A DNA stretch of 64,000 bases from Buxus sempervirens. Lineage: Eukaryota; Streptophyta; Magnoliopsida; Buxales; Buxaceae. Shown here piece by piece: positions 22,642-32,350 of this stretch. The position numbers and the translations under genes are program-made. The notes under the pieces are model-generated. The model made no database searches. It saw only the letters and a program-made list of their open reading frames with translations, and was not told the DNA's origin. Within the stretch, counting starts at the first letter, position 1; every line of letters starts with the position of its first letter. The stretch spans positions 30,360,213 through 30,424,212 of the forward strand of contig OX387185.1 in the NCBI GenBank assembly GCA_947561395.2, given 5' to 3'.

Positions 22642-23393
22642 TTAAGATTGGAATGTGGAATATACGGGGTCTTAATGATCCCGCTAAACAGTATGAGGTG
22701 AAGAATCTGATTCTAACTCAACATCTTGATTTGATATGCTTAGTTGAAACAAAAGTGAGGGAGGTGAATTCTGCTGTTGTTAAGAGCTTAATAAGCCCTC
22801 AGTGGGACTTGATAGCAAACTATGATAGAGCCTTGAAGGGGCGAATCTGGATCTTGTTTAATAACTCAGTTTTCAAGGTGCAAAGATTATTTAGTTCGAA
22901 CAAAGTTATACATTGTTATGTTGAACTGCTGCACTCACAGAAGTATGCATTCATGTCATTTGTGTATGCAGCAAATGATCAGGGGGAGAGGCAGGTATTG
23001 TGGGGAGACCTTACTAATGTGTTTACTACCAGGCCTTGGATGATGATTGGGGATTTTAATTGCGTGAGGGATTCATCGGAGAAGGTGGGTGGGAAGCACA
23101 TTAATATGCAAGCTACGAACGAGTTCAACAGATTTATTGATAGATGTGAGTGTATGGAGCTTGCGTACAAGGGTCAATTCTATTCGTGGAATAATAAAAG
23201 TGTAGGAGGCCGACGGATCTCTTGTAAGCTGGATCGAGTTTTGGTTAACGTTGGATGGTTGCAAGAGTTTAAATTCTCTGAAGCTGATTTTATGCTACCA
23301 GGAATTTCTGACCATAGCCTGTCTATAGTGTCCTTGATGCCACAGTATGTGGGACCAGCTAAGCCCTTTCGGTTCTTCAACTTTTGGACAAAA
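22638..23393 (+). pseudogene. LINE ORF2 endonuclease fragment
   Basis: MIKIGMWNIRGLNDPAKQ opens an APE-like endonuclease, with VETKV, WMMIGDFNCVRD, SCKLDRVLVN and GISDHS in order. It ends at FNFWTK where the target duplication begins. All main endonuclease motifs are present in one open frame of about 250 codons, but the RT is missing, so this is a fragment. Confidence 0.9.
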
Positions 23394-24033
23394 CATGTAT
23401 TTGGTATTTTGGTTGGATGTGACTGTAACGCCCCGAATCCGAGTTACGTAGAAAACCCATAACTCGTCTTCAAAGGTTATTATGAAACTCAGGACGGCAC
23501 TATCAGAGTGAAGGGAAAACATGAATATAACAATAACTATAAAACAGAGTGCGCTAAAATAATCCCAAATTAATAAACTCACATGCCAAGTAACTACCCG
23601 CAAGTATCGCTCTCCGAGAGTATCTGAAAAAAAAACAAAAGTAAAGGAATAAGATACGAATGTCTCAGCGAGCAGCACATGCATGCACAAATATATTTTC
23701 CTAGTTGTAAAATATGGCTCCAATAACACACAAGTAACGATAGCAATAACACGATTAATCCGACTAAACTCACAGTAATTCATCAGGCAAATGATATAGC
23801 TAATGCAAAGCAAATATGTAATTCGATTTGAATACGGTTGTCAACTAATCCGAACAATTACGAAATCCAATATCATCATAAAACAACGTCTTGAGAAAAC
23901 TGAATTTCTACAACAATCCAATAATATGTCTCATGCTAAATAAAACAAAACCCAACATTTGGTCAATGTTATGTAGTGGTTTAGATTGGTTAATCAACAC
24001 GCTAGAGCGACATCCACACCTCCATGTACATAG

Positions 24034-24155
24034 TTCCGGCCTACTCAGGGTTTCGGATACTCTGAAATGACGGCCTACTCAGGGTTTCGTCATCCAATGC
24101 CGGCCTACTCAGGGTTTCGGCATTGACAACCAGGCCTACTCAGGGTTTCTGGCTG
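24034..24155 (-). repeat. Array of four hairpins with identical 15-nt loop and different stems
   Basis: Read on the minus strand, AAACCCTGAGTAGGC occurs four times (+ strand copies near 24038, 24072, 24102, 24133). Its flanking arms differ each time yet stay complementary: CCAG/CTGG, CAATGCCG/CGGCATTG, ATGACG/CGTCAT and CCG/CGG. Confidence 0.9.
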
Positions 24156-24614
24156 CTCTACACCGGTCGTGGCAACATTCCATGGCCATGCCATTACTCC
24201 AATAAAACAAATACATCACATTACTAAGCTTAAACTCTGGATCCAGGACAAGCTAAACCAAAACAGAAAAACCATCGTATAAACTCAACTCTGACATCAC
24301 ATTAACAAAAAAATATCCATCATCAGGTATAACACATCACATCTAAACATAGGTCACTCTGGACCAGAACAGTACCTCATGTACTTTAAGTAATTACTCT
24401 AATCCCATAAGACAAGACCATTGGTAATAAAACCCATTTACTCACACCAAGATAAACTTTACAAATACAGTTCAGAACTTTAAATCAAGTAAAACCAGTT
24501 AAATAATTTCTCAATCAAGAACTGTAGACACCCAAATTGCACTACAGAATGAGAAAATAGTAAAAACATGTAATTAGAGCTTAAAACAGGTCAAAAATGC
24601 ATAAAAACTGACAA

Positions 24615-24730
24615 GGCATGCTTTGCCCGTATTTTATTCACGGGCTGGTGGCGCCCGAAATTCCTCTACGGTCAGGCGCGCCCGTATTGGTAATACGGGT
24701 ACCATTGGACCGTAAATCATTTACGGTCAC
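24615..24730 (+). repeat. CpG-rich hairpin cluster in U3 of E2
   Basis: Three consecutive inverted repeats: GCCCGT/ACGGGC with a 9-nt loop, CCCGTATT/AATACGGG with a 3-nt loop, and GACCGTAAAT/ATTTACGGTC with a single central base. They end about 200 bp upstream of the TATA box. Confidence 0.9.
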
Positions 24731-24929
24731 TAAAGACTCGTGCGAGTTTTATTCTTCTCTCGATTTCCGAGCTTTATCTTTAGTCCAATGTCCTTTTAAA
24801 TGAACGAATTATGTCTTTTATTCGCTAAAGCCACCTTGGTTGGCTATGGATGGGCATTATCTCTGTTTTTCACTCTATCATGAGGATCAAGATATATCCT
24901 TCTGGACCAGCCTTGCCCCTGGGCTTGCC

Positions 24930-24937
24930 TATAAATA
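24930..24937 (+). promoter_or_regulatory. TATA box of solo LTR E2
   Basis: GCCTATAAATAGAGG, conserved with E1. A solo LTR can keep promoter activity and would read rightwards here. Confidence 0.7.
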
Positions 24938-27264
24938 GAGGTGAGATTCTTAAGCTAGGGGCCACGAAAATTTGAAGTCCAAGGAGCTCCAAGAGAAGAG
25001 AGGAATCCCTGCTGCCTTGCTTGCTCAATCCAGGTAAGTCCCTTTTCCCCTTTTATGTTATGTCTTCAATTCTAGAAGTAATAGGATCTTCTCCATTGCT
25101 GTAGAATAAGGCCATCTTTTGTCTTGTATTCCTAAACTTGTCTCTAAGTACCTCAAGAGTCTCTCTAGCCGTAAAACGTGAAGAGAGAGCTAGGGGAAAA
25201 GAGAACAGGTGGATCCCTAGAATAGAACCCCATATCTGTTTTCTCCTTTTTTTTAGAATAGAGCTTGTGATTGTGTTTGTATACCCAAACCTATCTCCAA
25301 GTACCTCAAGAATCCTCTCTAGCCGTAAAACGTGAAGAGGGAGCTAGGGGAAAAGAGAACAGGTGGATCAGTAGGGTAGACCCCCATGTGCTCTAATCTG
25401 TGAGATGTGGCTGCTTTGAATATCTTGATCATGTTTTAATGCGTTTTATGATGAATCTGAATGAATTACATGAATCCATGATGTTTATAGCATGAGATCC
25501 CCACTTTTTTTATAAAATTTGGATTTTCCACATATTTTCACATACAACACTGTTTTCGTGATTTTTGTGATTTTAGGCTGTGATCTTGGATTTATCATGA
25601 TCAATATGGTAGATCTGAATCCAGAAGCCTGAAAATAAATTTTAGGGTTTCATGATATGGTTTTTGAGTTGTTTTTCACTTTTTGAGAGAAGACCCTACG
25701 GTATAAATTCTCCCCTTTTGATGTTTTTCATCAACGTGGGTATTTTTGGTTTTGATTTTTTGATTTAATGTGAAATATGGGATATATCTATATCCTAGAC
25801 TGTTCAAGTTCAATTTTGAAATATTTTATAAAAATCATATTTTTCTAGATTTCTAGAATTTGACTTGAAGCCAGATTTTTGAAGATTTCACTTTAAATTG
25901 ATTTTATTTGATTTTATCTCAGTTTTATTTTGATCATGAAACCCTAGGAATGGTATGATCATATTTGAGAGTTCTGGATCAATCAAACTATTCGTATGAA
26001 AAAACCATACAATTTTTGTCTTTTTTGTGATTTTTCCTGATTTTTATAGCAAGCTTTTTTCCTTTGTAAAACATGAACAATGCCTGGCAACCACCTTGTG
26101 TGGATGAATAGGGGTGCCTAACACCTTCCCCTGTTCATAACCTAATCCCCTTACCCATCTCTGGTTGTTTTTTTTAAGAGGGTTATTTTTACCCTAAAAT
26201 TGCCTTTTGGGCTTATTTGATATTTTGGTGTCCATTCACACCTAAATTGAATGGTGGCGACTCTTGGTTTTATTCAATCCCGTGTGATGATTGGGGAAGT
26301 CATTGGAGATGATGATTTTTCCATGTCTCACAAGAACAAGTGTAGAACATAAGAGAGAACTAAATCATTAACCCCTAGTGTCAGGAACAGTAACATACCC
26401 TACCGATAGCCCTTCAAAATTTACTTTGGAAACTCCTAAGATTTACCAATAATTCGACTTAATAATCTCCGGATGTTTTGAACAGATAAAAGTAATTCTA
26501 AGATCCTAATCAGGTCATTTGCTAAGAGATTGAAACCCCAAAATATCAAAATCTGGCTTTATTTGGTTAGATACACATTTCGGCTAATTCTTAGGGGTGC
26601 GCTGACCTCTGGTGCTTGGCGCGAGGTCGGCGTGAACTCGGTTATACAGAAACAAACTATCTCGCGTGGACTAAAAGGACTTGGTGCAAGTTCAGCGAGA
26701 ACTCGGCGATACAAAAATACACTTCGCGCGAACCCAAAAACAGTTGGCGCGAGATGAGCACGAACTCCACGAGAATAGAAATCGTATCTCGCGTTGACTC
26801 TACCGCTTGGCGCTAGGTAGGCGCCAAGTCGGCGGAAACCACCTCCGACTTGCGACTCTCTGTTAACTCTAGATCTCCATGACTGTCCCATTTTCTCACC
26901 TCTGTAACAACTTTTCTACATTCCTACCATCCTCCAAAGACTATTATACATGATTAGAAATTAATCTAACAACATGTATTTTTCGCCTCTAAAAATAATC
27001 CAAAAAGAACATGTGCGAATCGATATTTCTCCGAGATAATGTATATGGCTAAAATCCATAGACAAAACCCAAAAACCTCAGATTAAAACGATGCTACTCA
27101 CCTGTTATTGAAGACTTTTATTCTAGCTTCCAATCTGTTGATGATCTCCTCCGGAAAATCTAACGGCCGACAACCCAAGTCCAAGGTAGCCTCTAGGTTT
27201 TTATTCTCATCTACACTCAGCCTCCGGCTTCTTTCTCTCCACCTGAAATTCTTAACCTAGGAAT

Positions 27265-27274
27265 CTATTTATAG
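27265..27274 (-). promoter_or_regulatory. TATA box of LTR A2
   Basis: CCTATAAATAGATTCC in minus orientation, upstream of the conserved 5' exon-like block of family A. Confidence 0.55.
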
Positions 27275-27433
27275 GCTTCGCGGAACCCTACCCTTGACCT
27301 AATTTATTTATACCCACCTTGACTTAACCCTTGAAATTTCATATTTACCCTCCCCTAAAATTTGAGGATAACATTAAATATTTACTTATAATTTCTAATC
27401 ACTACAACCCTTTAAAATATAATACTCACTTAC

Positions 27434-29683
27434 TGTAAAACCCTGATAAATTTTTACATGATTTTATGGAGAAAAAAAAATAATAATAATAAATAAAACT
27501 AATAATTTGTGTGGATGTAGGAGTTTCGGTGGGCGAGCACACACCGGATCAGAGGTTTTCAAAGTTCGTCGAGCGGCAAATTAATTATGGAAGGTATATA
27601 TATACTTTAGGAAAATTAGGTTTGGGTTTTTCTTAATACGCGTATACTCGTATTGAGAGGATTGGCGATTGCGATTGCGGCGATTCATCTTAGGTTTCTT
27701 TGGGAGAGAAGAACTGGGGAAGTTCCTGCCAATCCAGTTGTTCCGTGGTAAGGGTATCAAGGAAAGACTCTCGCGAAACGAAGGAGTTTGGGTGCTGATC
27801 GACTGGGCGGCGATCGACTGTGTGTTGTGGATCTCGGTTGGTTTTTGCTTCACGAAGGATGCTGTTGCAAAGACTTGGAAGCGTATAAGGTGAGTGGCAC
27901 TGTTTTAAAACCTGGGTTTTTGTATTTATCGTGGGTTAAATCTTGATGCATATGTTTCTGGAAAAAGAACAGTCCGAACATGAGTTTTTCTGGGTTTGTT
28001 AGAGATAAATATAAAAGTGGTTAGATTAATTCCAAAACTAGTTTGAATGTATTCTGGGGACATTAGGAGTCTAAAGAAATTGTTACAGACAAAAAATGTT
28101 CGGCCAGAGATGTAGATCTCGAAATAACAGAGACTCGAAAACTCAGTCTGCTATCCGCCTACTTGGCGCTGACTGGTGTCGACTTCGGGTAGTAGGCGCA
28201 AGGTCAAATTTTACTTACCGGCGAGCTTGCGCCCAGTTCGCGCTCAGCTCGTGCGCACTCAAATTACATTGCCTGTATATCGCGCGAACCTCATGCTCAC
28301 TTCGCGCCTAGCTCGGGCTCACTCGACTTTAAGTAGGCGCATACCCAAATTTTGACCATCGACCTATCCGCCGACCTTGCGCCTAGCGCAGGAGGTCAGC
28401 GCATGGTCCGATATTTTGCCGAATTGCATGTTTGGCTAAACCAAGCGGGGTTTTGATGATCTGAGGGTTCAAGCACTTAACCAATCACTTGTTTAGGACT
28501 TTAGAAACAATATTACCTATTCAATCACTATGAGAATATTAAGTGTAAATTCTGGGAATTCTTAGGGGCTTCCAAGGCAAATTTTAGGGCTATCAGTAGG
28601 TGATGTTTTGGGTACCAAACACTAGGAGTTCCTATTTTAGTTTCTCTTCAGTTAAACACCGTACTTGGTTGAGACTTTATTAAATCCTGGTTTTTTTTCT
28701 CATTTGCAAGTTCTGAAATGTATTGTAAAGATTATTTTCTTGGTGTGAGTAAGATAAACTTATTGCATGAAAATGTTGTTGTGAGGTTGGGAACCTTCGA
28801 ATTGTGTGAGTTGATGTTCTGGTTGGAACACTTGTGAGGAGTTACTGTTCTGGTTGGAACAACTTGTGATGAGTGTATTGGGATACATAGTTTTGAAATA
28901 AATGTGGGTTTACTGAATGCGGAGTTTATTTGATTATTTATCGGTTTTGGGTTTAGCTTCCCTTGGATCCTTGTTAAGCTTAGTAATGCGATGGTATGTG
29001 TTTATTGGTGTAATTGCATGGCCTTGTGTATTGCCACGACCAGTGTAGAGCAGCCAAATACCCTGAGCAGGCCTGGTTGTCAGTGCCGATACCCGGAGTA
29101 GGCCGGCATTGGATGACAATACCCTGAGTAGGCCGGAACTATGTACATGGAGGTGTGGAGTGTCTACTTGGCATGTAAATTAATCAATGTAACAATATGC
29201 ATGACATTGACCTTTTGTGTTGTTATCGGAAATATGTTGTTTAAATTGTTGGTTATTTATCGAAGCATGTCTCATAACTGTGTTAACTATTTTTGCATGC
29301 ATGTGTCACTTGCTAAGATATTCGTATCTCATCCCTCGTTGTTGTTTTGTTTTTCAGATCTTCATGGTGAGGCGCCTACTGGGGTAGATCCGACTGACAC
29401 CTATAGGGAGGAGGATTATTACTACAATCCTTAGACTAGTAGGTTATTTTAGTTTTAAACTCTGTTTCACTTGAATTTGTAGGAAATGTAATAAGGTAGT
29501 AAATTGGAACCAATGTTGTTATTTGAAGATTCTATAGATTTCTTGGATGAGAATTTTAATTGTGCACTCTGATATGGTATAAATTGTGTGATTATCCAGC
29601 GATCACTGTTGTTGAGATCCTTACCCAACCCTCTGTGAGACGTGTTATATCTTTAATGAACAACATGGATCCGGGGCGTTACA
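27434..29683 (+). mobile_element. Family A solo LTR, copy A3
   Basis: Starts TGTAAAACCC and ends GGGGCGTTACA, 2250 bp, with exact CTTAC duplications at 27429-27433 and 29684-29688. It is the only complete, uninterrupted family A copy in the window. Order inside: AT-rich start, TATATATAC, exon-like block with an open frame (27669-27893) ending at a donor AAG/GTGAGT, an 11-bp CpG-rich array (28210-28330), a hairpin block (29040-29130), a pyrimidine tract, a short terminal exon and an AT-rich tail. It interrupts A2. Confidence 0.95.
29358..29434 (+). other. Putative short terminal exon of LTR family A (copy A3)
   Basis: TTTTTCAG at 29357 precedes a 77-nt open stretch ending in TAG (29432-29434), the same length and phase as in A1. 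The encoded tail reads GVDPTDTYREEDYYYNP. Compared with A1, five of six codon differences between the GV and YYY positions are silent and the sixth is Glu/Asp. Confidence 0.5.
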
Positions 29684-30083
29684 CTTACTTAATAAAAATT
29701 CAACCTATTCTTTGCTACCTAATGGTCGAAATCTCCACTCATAATTTATTTAAATTAAATCTACTGGTTAATCTTTTAATTAAATTCTTACTAAAAACTG
29801 GGGTCTTACAGTGATTGTTTAGTGCATCCTAGTAATGTATGGATTATACTATTGATTTATGATATTGGATTCCTATCATGGAACTTGCTGAAATTTATAT
29901 TTAGAACTGTTTTATATACTATTTTGTATTCCATGGTCGATACGAATGGTTATACGAGCCTACTTAGTCGAGATTGTTTAATCGTGCATGAACTGTTATT
30001 TTTATGTATATGAACTGTTTAAACATGCATGTGTTACCTACTGGGATATTCATATCTCACCCTACCTCTATCTTATTTTTCAG

Positions 30084-30175
30084 CTGATACGCGAGAGAGG
30101 GATCCTAGTAGTGATTTCCAGGGAGAGCTAGCTGATTATTCGTCAGAGGAGTTCTATTATCCGGATTTTGTCTGA
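30084..30175 (+). other. Putative short terminal exon of LTR family B (copy B1)
   Basis: TTATTTTTCAG is followed by 92 open nt ending in TGA (30173-30175). The phase again needs one base from upstream. It reads DTRERDPSSDFQGEL and ends SSEEFYYPDFV. B2 has the same length with no gap. The DTR start and EE(F/D)YY(Y)P tail resemble family A. Confidence 0.45.
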
Positions 30176-30546
30176 GGTTGTGGATTGATATAGATTTAGT
30201 TATTTTGATCGGTTATTATTCATATGTTTGGTTTGATGTATTAGAAAGATGAGAGATTAGTGACCCTTTTATTTTACCAGACTTTAATATTGATTTTGAT
30301 GGTTAATTATATCTCAGTTTCTTGAGGATATTAGACTATACTTCCGCACACACATGTTCTGCACTTTGATAGTTAATTAATGGATGGATCATTTATTTCT
30401 TTAGTCTGGTATATTCTTGATGTTTACTTGATATGGGCCAGTAACATCTCGGATTTGGTTGATGAACTATATTCGGGTTGTTACAGTAGCGAACCGGGTT
30501 CGGGTCGGATGTTGGTTTTGCATTGACCCGGGTTCGGGGCGTTACA

Positions 30547-31165
30547 GTTAGGTTGAGGAGGAGGAAGAAGAAATAAAGGGGAAGAAGATCGGTTGAAGGG
30601 GTTTAGGTTGAGGAGGAAGAAGAACAACAGGGGTTTTGAAAAAGAGGGCTTTTGAAATTTTCAGATTTGGGCGCAATTTTTTTAATCGAGACGAATGTCG
30701 ACGAAGGACGCTAACGACGGAATGGTGTCATTAGTTTTTGTCGTTCGCTGTTTCCTTACTTGGGACGTTAGCATTATTTGGATTTTTAAAGCATTAGGAC
30801 GCATGTCGCGTCGTCAAAATTCGTTATACCATTAGCGACAGAGGAAATCGGTTGGAATGAAGTAGAATTGCTTTGGGGGAAACGAATGAGAGGAGTGTTG
30901 GGGAGTGCGAAGCTGCCCAATGACGTCTTCTAGAAACCCGTAAGTCTGAAAAAAGATAAACTATAAAAATAAAATCCCTACTCAACTAAAAACCAAGCAA
31001 ATCCACCAATAAACCAAACAATCAAGCCAATAGAATGATAACCACTTTAATAAAAGAAAGAAAAAAAAGGTTAATAGGATTCTTTTTTTTTTCTTTTTTA
31101 ACTAAGTTAATAGGATTAGATAGGGAATCCGAGAATTGGTTTACAATAAAATTAGTGGTGGTATG
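30547..31165. other. Older host-side DNA between B1 and the copia element
   Basis: Begins with the purine-rich GAGGAGGAAGAAG stretch that matches the left flank of B1. 30690-30840 is CpG-rich with repeated GACG, CGTTAG and ATTAGCGAC words in both orientations, perhaps the subterminal region of a DNA transposon. No ends or transposase could be recognised, and no gene is seen. Confidence 0.5.
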
Positions 31166-31911
31166 TGTTGTGACCCGAATAATCTGTGGAATTGACTTAG
31201 CCAAAATAAATAGACACAAATGAAATATTTGATCCAAACACACAGGCAATATATCAAACACCAAAAGAACAAGAGAGAACATACCAAATTTATGTGGAAA
31301 AACCCTCCAGTGTAAAGGGAAAAAACCACCAGACAAATCCGATCAATTCACTATAATAAAATAAAGATTACAATGTACCTAAGTTCTTGTCCAAAACCTG
31401 AGTTCTAAACAAATTGGGAAATCAATAATATCAACTCCCTACGAATAACAATAATCTCACCAAAACTACCACAATATTATGAACCCAAGAATGTAATGAG
31501 ATCCTTACTACAACTCCCTGTAACAACCAATCTTAGAGACAAACCAAGCCTAAATCCTGTGTGAAAACCCAAATTCCTGTGTGAATAATCAAACCCAAAA
31601 CGAAAACGAATGGAAGCATACTTTTAATGGAGTTACGTGTTCGTATTTCGTCCTTTTCTTGAACACCAAACGAACAACTACGTTCTCCAAAAAAACCCAA
31701 CACGCTCACCAGTCACCCACGTTCTCTTCTTTCACGCAAAAGTCGTTTTTTCTTTTCTTCAATGATGCAGCTGCCACTTCTCTCTTTCCTCATTTTTTTT
31801 TTACTTTTTCAAAAGCGAAGGACAAGGGCAAAGACGCCCTAACGAGGATAAGGTCCCACATGGGTGTGCCACATCATGTGGGATTGTCATGTGAGTTGGA
31901 CCCCACTAACA
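31166..31911 (-). mobile_element. 3' LTR of the copia element
   Basis: In minus orientation it starts TGTTAGTGGGGTCC at 31911, directly after the polypurine tract, and ends GGGTCACAACA at 31166; 746 bp. The copy at 49647-50386 aligns with it closely. No duplicated flank can be tested because the outer end of the other LTR is cut. Confidence 0.9.
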
Positions 31912-31922
31912 ATCTCCCCCTC
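31912..31922 (-). promoter_or_regulatory. Polypurine tract of the copia element
   Basis: GAGGGGGAGAT immediately upstream of the 3' LTR start, the usual primer for plus-strand synthesis. Confidence 0.85.
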
Positions 31923-31957
31923 CGGCCCACAAAGGAAGGAGATTGTACTCTAACTAA

Positions 31958-32183
31958 CTAGTAAGAGTCCATGCTAGCCAATCTGGCACAAAATTCCAAC
32001 TTCTCTCTAGTAACAACCTTTGTCATCATGTCTGCTGGATTCTTTTTAGTATGAATCTTCTTTAGCAGTAACAACTATTCCACAACTGCCTGGTGTAGCA
32101 ATGATATCTCACATCTATGTGCTTCATCCGTGAATGAAAAGTAGCATTTTTGCTTAAGGCACTTTGGCTATCACAATCAATGA
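31958..32183 (-). pseudogene. Copia RNase H end and pol C-terminus
   Basis: Reads CDSQSALSKNATFHSRMKHIDVRYH, then KKNPADMMTKVVTREKLEFC and a stop at 31958-31960. These are the last RNase H block and the usual copia pol C-terminus. It is separated from the rest of RNase H by LTR B2; the bases AATGA flank B2 on both sides. One Leu or Ser codon appears lost in the SQSAL-S stretch. Confidence 0.85.
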
Positions 32184-32350
32184 TGTAAAAACCCCGAATT
32201 TTCCTTAAATAATATAATAAATTAATAAATAATATCCTTAAGAGTTATAACTGATGGAAATATTTTATTAATGTAGGGGATGATATAAATAGTGGAGATC
32301 CAGAATTGGACGCAAATCCGACCGTCCGATCATAAGTTATCAAGGTAAGA

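Larger units (their letters stand above)
20719..23393 (-). mobile_element. LINE with inverted 5' part (twin-priming product)
   Basis: The left part (20719-21690) is a LINE 3' end in minus orientation: poly-T, 3' UTR and ORF2 C-terminus. The right part (21685-23393) is in plus orientation: ORF1 from its middle, then the ORF2 endonuclease, stopping at FNFWTK at the target duplication. The RT region between them is deleted. The two halves meet at about 21685-21692 around shared GTGCCAG bases. This is the structure expected when a second target end primes internally on the LINE RNA. Confidence 0.9.
24523..26332 (+). mobile_element. Solo LTR of the Tat family (E2)
   Basis: Starts TGTAGACACCC and ends CATGTCTCACA, with AGAAC directly before (24518-24522) and after (26333-26337). 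It matches LTR E1 (11872-13655) along its length but in the opposite orientation: U3 hairpins, TATA box, internal duplication and terminal region. No internal domain is present, so it is a solo LTR left by recombination. It interrupts LTR A2. Confidence 0.95.
23424..29810 (-). mobile_element. Family A LTR, copy A2, interrupted twice
   Basis: In minus orientation it starts TGTAAGACCCCAG at 29810 and ends GATTCGGGGCGTTACA at 23424. Flanks are GTGAC (23419-23423) and GTGAT (29811-29815), a 5-bp duplication with one transition. Own segments are 23424-24522, 26333-27433 and 29684-29810; E2 and A3 fill the gaps. It has a TATA box (27265-27274), an 11-bp CpG-rich array (about 26600-26840) and the cleanest hairpin array (24034-24155). 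Its terminal exon region differs from A1 and A3 and does not keep the tyrosine-rich tail. No gag or pol. Confidence 0.85.
19040..30546 (+). mobile_element. Family B LTR, copy B1, interrupted twice
   Basis: Starts TGTAAAACCCCGAA at 19040 and ends GGTTCGGGGCGTTACA at 30546. Removing a LINE (20719-23393) and LTR A2 (23424-29810) leaves a copy that aligns with B2 end to end. Own segments are 19040-20718, 23394-23423 and 29811-30546. Flanking bases are GTTTA on the left and GTTAG on the right in a repeated GGGGTTTAGGTTGAGG context, read as a 5-bp duplication with a lost T. It has a TATA box, an exon/donor-like 5' part (donor about 19529), a hairpin-rich block and a terminal short exon. No gag or pol: a solo LTR or a non-autonomous unit. 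Confidence 0.85.

Noticed and set aside
24034..24155. tRNA or microRNA gene cluster
   Set aside because: Hairpins are too short for a microRNA precursor and have no cloverleaf or promoter boxes; they are repeats inside an LTR.
27669..27893. A 74-codon gene in LTR A3
   Set aside because: It overlaps a conserved exon-like block, but A1 does not keep the frame (different start and reading), and joining it at the donor to the terminal exon of A3 gives an early stop. Left as untranslated or decayed exon.
30690..30845. Ends of a CACTA or Mutator element
   Set aside because: Repeated GACG/CGTTAG words are suggestive, but no CACTA end, long terminal inverted repeat, target duplication or transposase was found.
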